A DNA stretch of 14,946 bases from Bacteroidota bacterium (GTDB lineage Bacteria > Bacteroidota > Bacteroidia > UBA8524): contig DQHT01000074.1 of assembly GCA_003531115.1 (NCBI GenBank), forward strand, positions 21,543-36,488. Reading direction: 5' to 3'. Below, piece after piece: positions 14,362-14,946 of this stretch (the stretch's first letter is position 1; every line of letters begins with the position of its first letter). Made by a program: the position numbers and the translations under genes. The notes under the pieces are model-generated. The model made no database searches and was not told where the DNA came from. It saw only the letters and a program-made list of their open reading frames with translations.

Positions 14362-14946
14362 GAGGCTGCTCTCCTTTCTCGCCTGTTAACAGACGTTCAT
14401 ACAAGGTTTTGGCCGATCTGTAGTCTTCCTCACTGATGGCATAGCCTCCATATTGGGTATAAGCGAAAAGATCACTCAGCTCCCGGAAGGGACCCCGTTG
14501 CCAGCGTTCTTTCAATTCGTTGAGGTAATCGCTGTTGGTTTTCTCTTTCTTCCATTCAATGCTGTTGGCCTCTTTTAGAAAATAAAGGGTTTTGATAAAC
14601 AAGTAGCGAAGGGCAAGGGCAAAGTTCTTTTCTCTTTCAGCCTCCAGCCATTGTTTTTCGAGATCCGAACTGCTTCCGTCAAAATCCAGAAATTGAACCT
14701 GAGGAAGGTCTTGTCCTTTTGAAGCGATCAATCGCGACCGGCTAATTTTCGAAAGGTAAAAGATGAGGACACTCGCAGCAATGACAATGAGAAGGATCAG
14801 AAAAATCCGGTAAACAAGCTTTACATCTCCCGCGCTATAGCTTCCGAATAATTTTTGCAAAAGCCAGGTAGCAAGCTGCTCCAGCAGGTTTGGGCCTTCG
14901 ATCAAATTCCTTTGGTATTGAAAATCTTTATCCCGGGCATACTCGT
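14354..14946 (-). CDS. DUF4129 domain membrane protein, 5' partial at the window edge
   Basis: The frame stays open to the right edge. A TTG at 14905 is the first possible start within the window, but it is preceded in frame by coding-like residues (EYARDKDFQYQRN), so the true start lies outside. The visible part has an amphipathic stretch (LEQLATWLLQKLFG), one membrane segment (YRIFLILLIVIAASVLIFYL) and a cytoplasmic helical domain with the DUF4129 pattern: KNFALALRYLFIKTLYFL, then TNSDYLNEL and a YGGYAI segment. It overlaps the DUF4350 gene by 8 bases and is the first visible gene of the MoxR group. Its function is unknown. Confidence 0.85.
   Translation of the reverse strand, partial: EYARDKDFQYQRNLIEGPNLLEQLATWLLQKLFGSYSAGDVKLVYRIFLILLIVIAASVLIFYLSKISRSRLIASKGQDLPQVQFLDFDGSSSDLEKQWLEAEREKNFALALRYLFIKTLYFLKEANSIEWKKEKTNSDYLNELKERWQRGPFRELSDLFAYTQYGGYAISEEDYRSAKTLYERLLTGEKGEQPHG

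Noticed and set aside
14903..14905. TTG as the start of the DUF4129 protein
   Set aside because: Coding-like residues continue in frame to the window edge, so the gene is cut by the edge.

Overview
The window looks like chromosomal DNA from a member of the Bacteroidota, perhaps a marine or environmental Saprospiria- or Cytophagia-like lineage; the rank below phylum is inference. The evidence is two proteins with type IX secretion (T9SS) C-terminal sorting domains (YPNP start), an exact Bacteroidota-type -7 box (TAAATTTG), weak Shine-Dalgarno sites, the DUF4129-DUF4350-MoxR-DUF58 gene order, and the style of the PKD/Ig-rich secreted protease. GC content looks middling and even throughout. No tRNA, rRNA, insertion sequence or CRISPR array was seen.

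Layout. Positions 2-4085 are on the plus strand: a subtilisin-family (S8) multidomain T9SS protease whose 5' end lies outside the window, a clear intrinsic terminator, and an unrecognised secreted 372-residue protein with a late CxxC-PPP motif. A 253-base convergent gap follows. Everything from 4339 to the right edge is on the minus strand. Read in the direction of transcription (right to left) it holds: (a) a four-gene set DUF4129 (cut by the edge) - DUF4350 - MoxR ATPase - DUF58, tightly overlapped; (b) an MbnP-like copper-protein gene with a T9SS tail and two di-heme MauG/cytochrome c peroxidase-like lipoproteins, the last two joined by a TGATG overlap; (c) paaB-paaC-paaD of the phenylacetyl-CoA epoxidase, preceded by a perfect 8+4+8 palindrome that looks like a TetR-type operator; (d) a 407-base non-coding stretch with two different heptamer tandem repeats, a strong hairpin and a potential G-quadruplex; (e) a 4-hydroxybutyrate/acetyl-CoA family CoA-transferase.

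How the genes may work together. The most interesting unit is 7700-10828. In methanotrophs, MbnP is a copper protein carrying a tryptophan-derived kynurenine made by the di-heme enzyme MbnH. Here an MbnP-like domain is fused to a T9SS sorting signal and encoded with two divergent di-heme lipoproteins, one of which has lost the WDGR segment. This suggests a secreted or surface copper protein that is oxidatively modified in the periplasm before export. The paa group lacks its catalytic subunit gene paaA (and paaE) in this window, which is unusual. The MoxR/DUF58 group is a standard Bacteroidota envelope-associated ATPase/vWA-like module whose exact role is not established.
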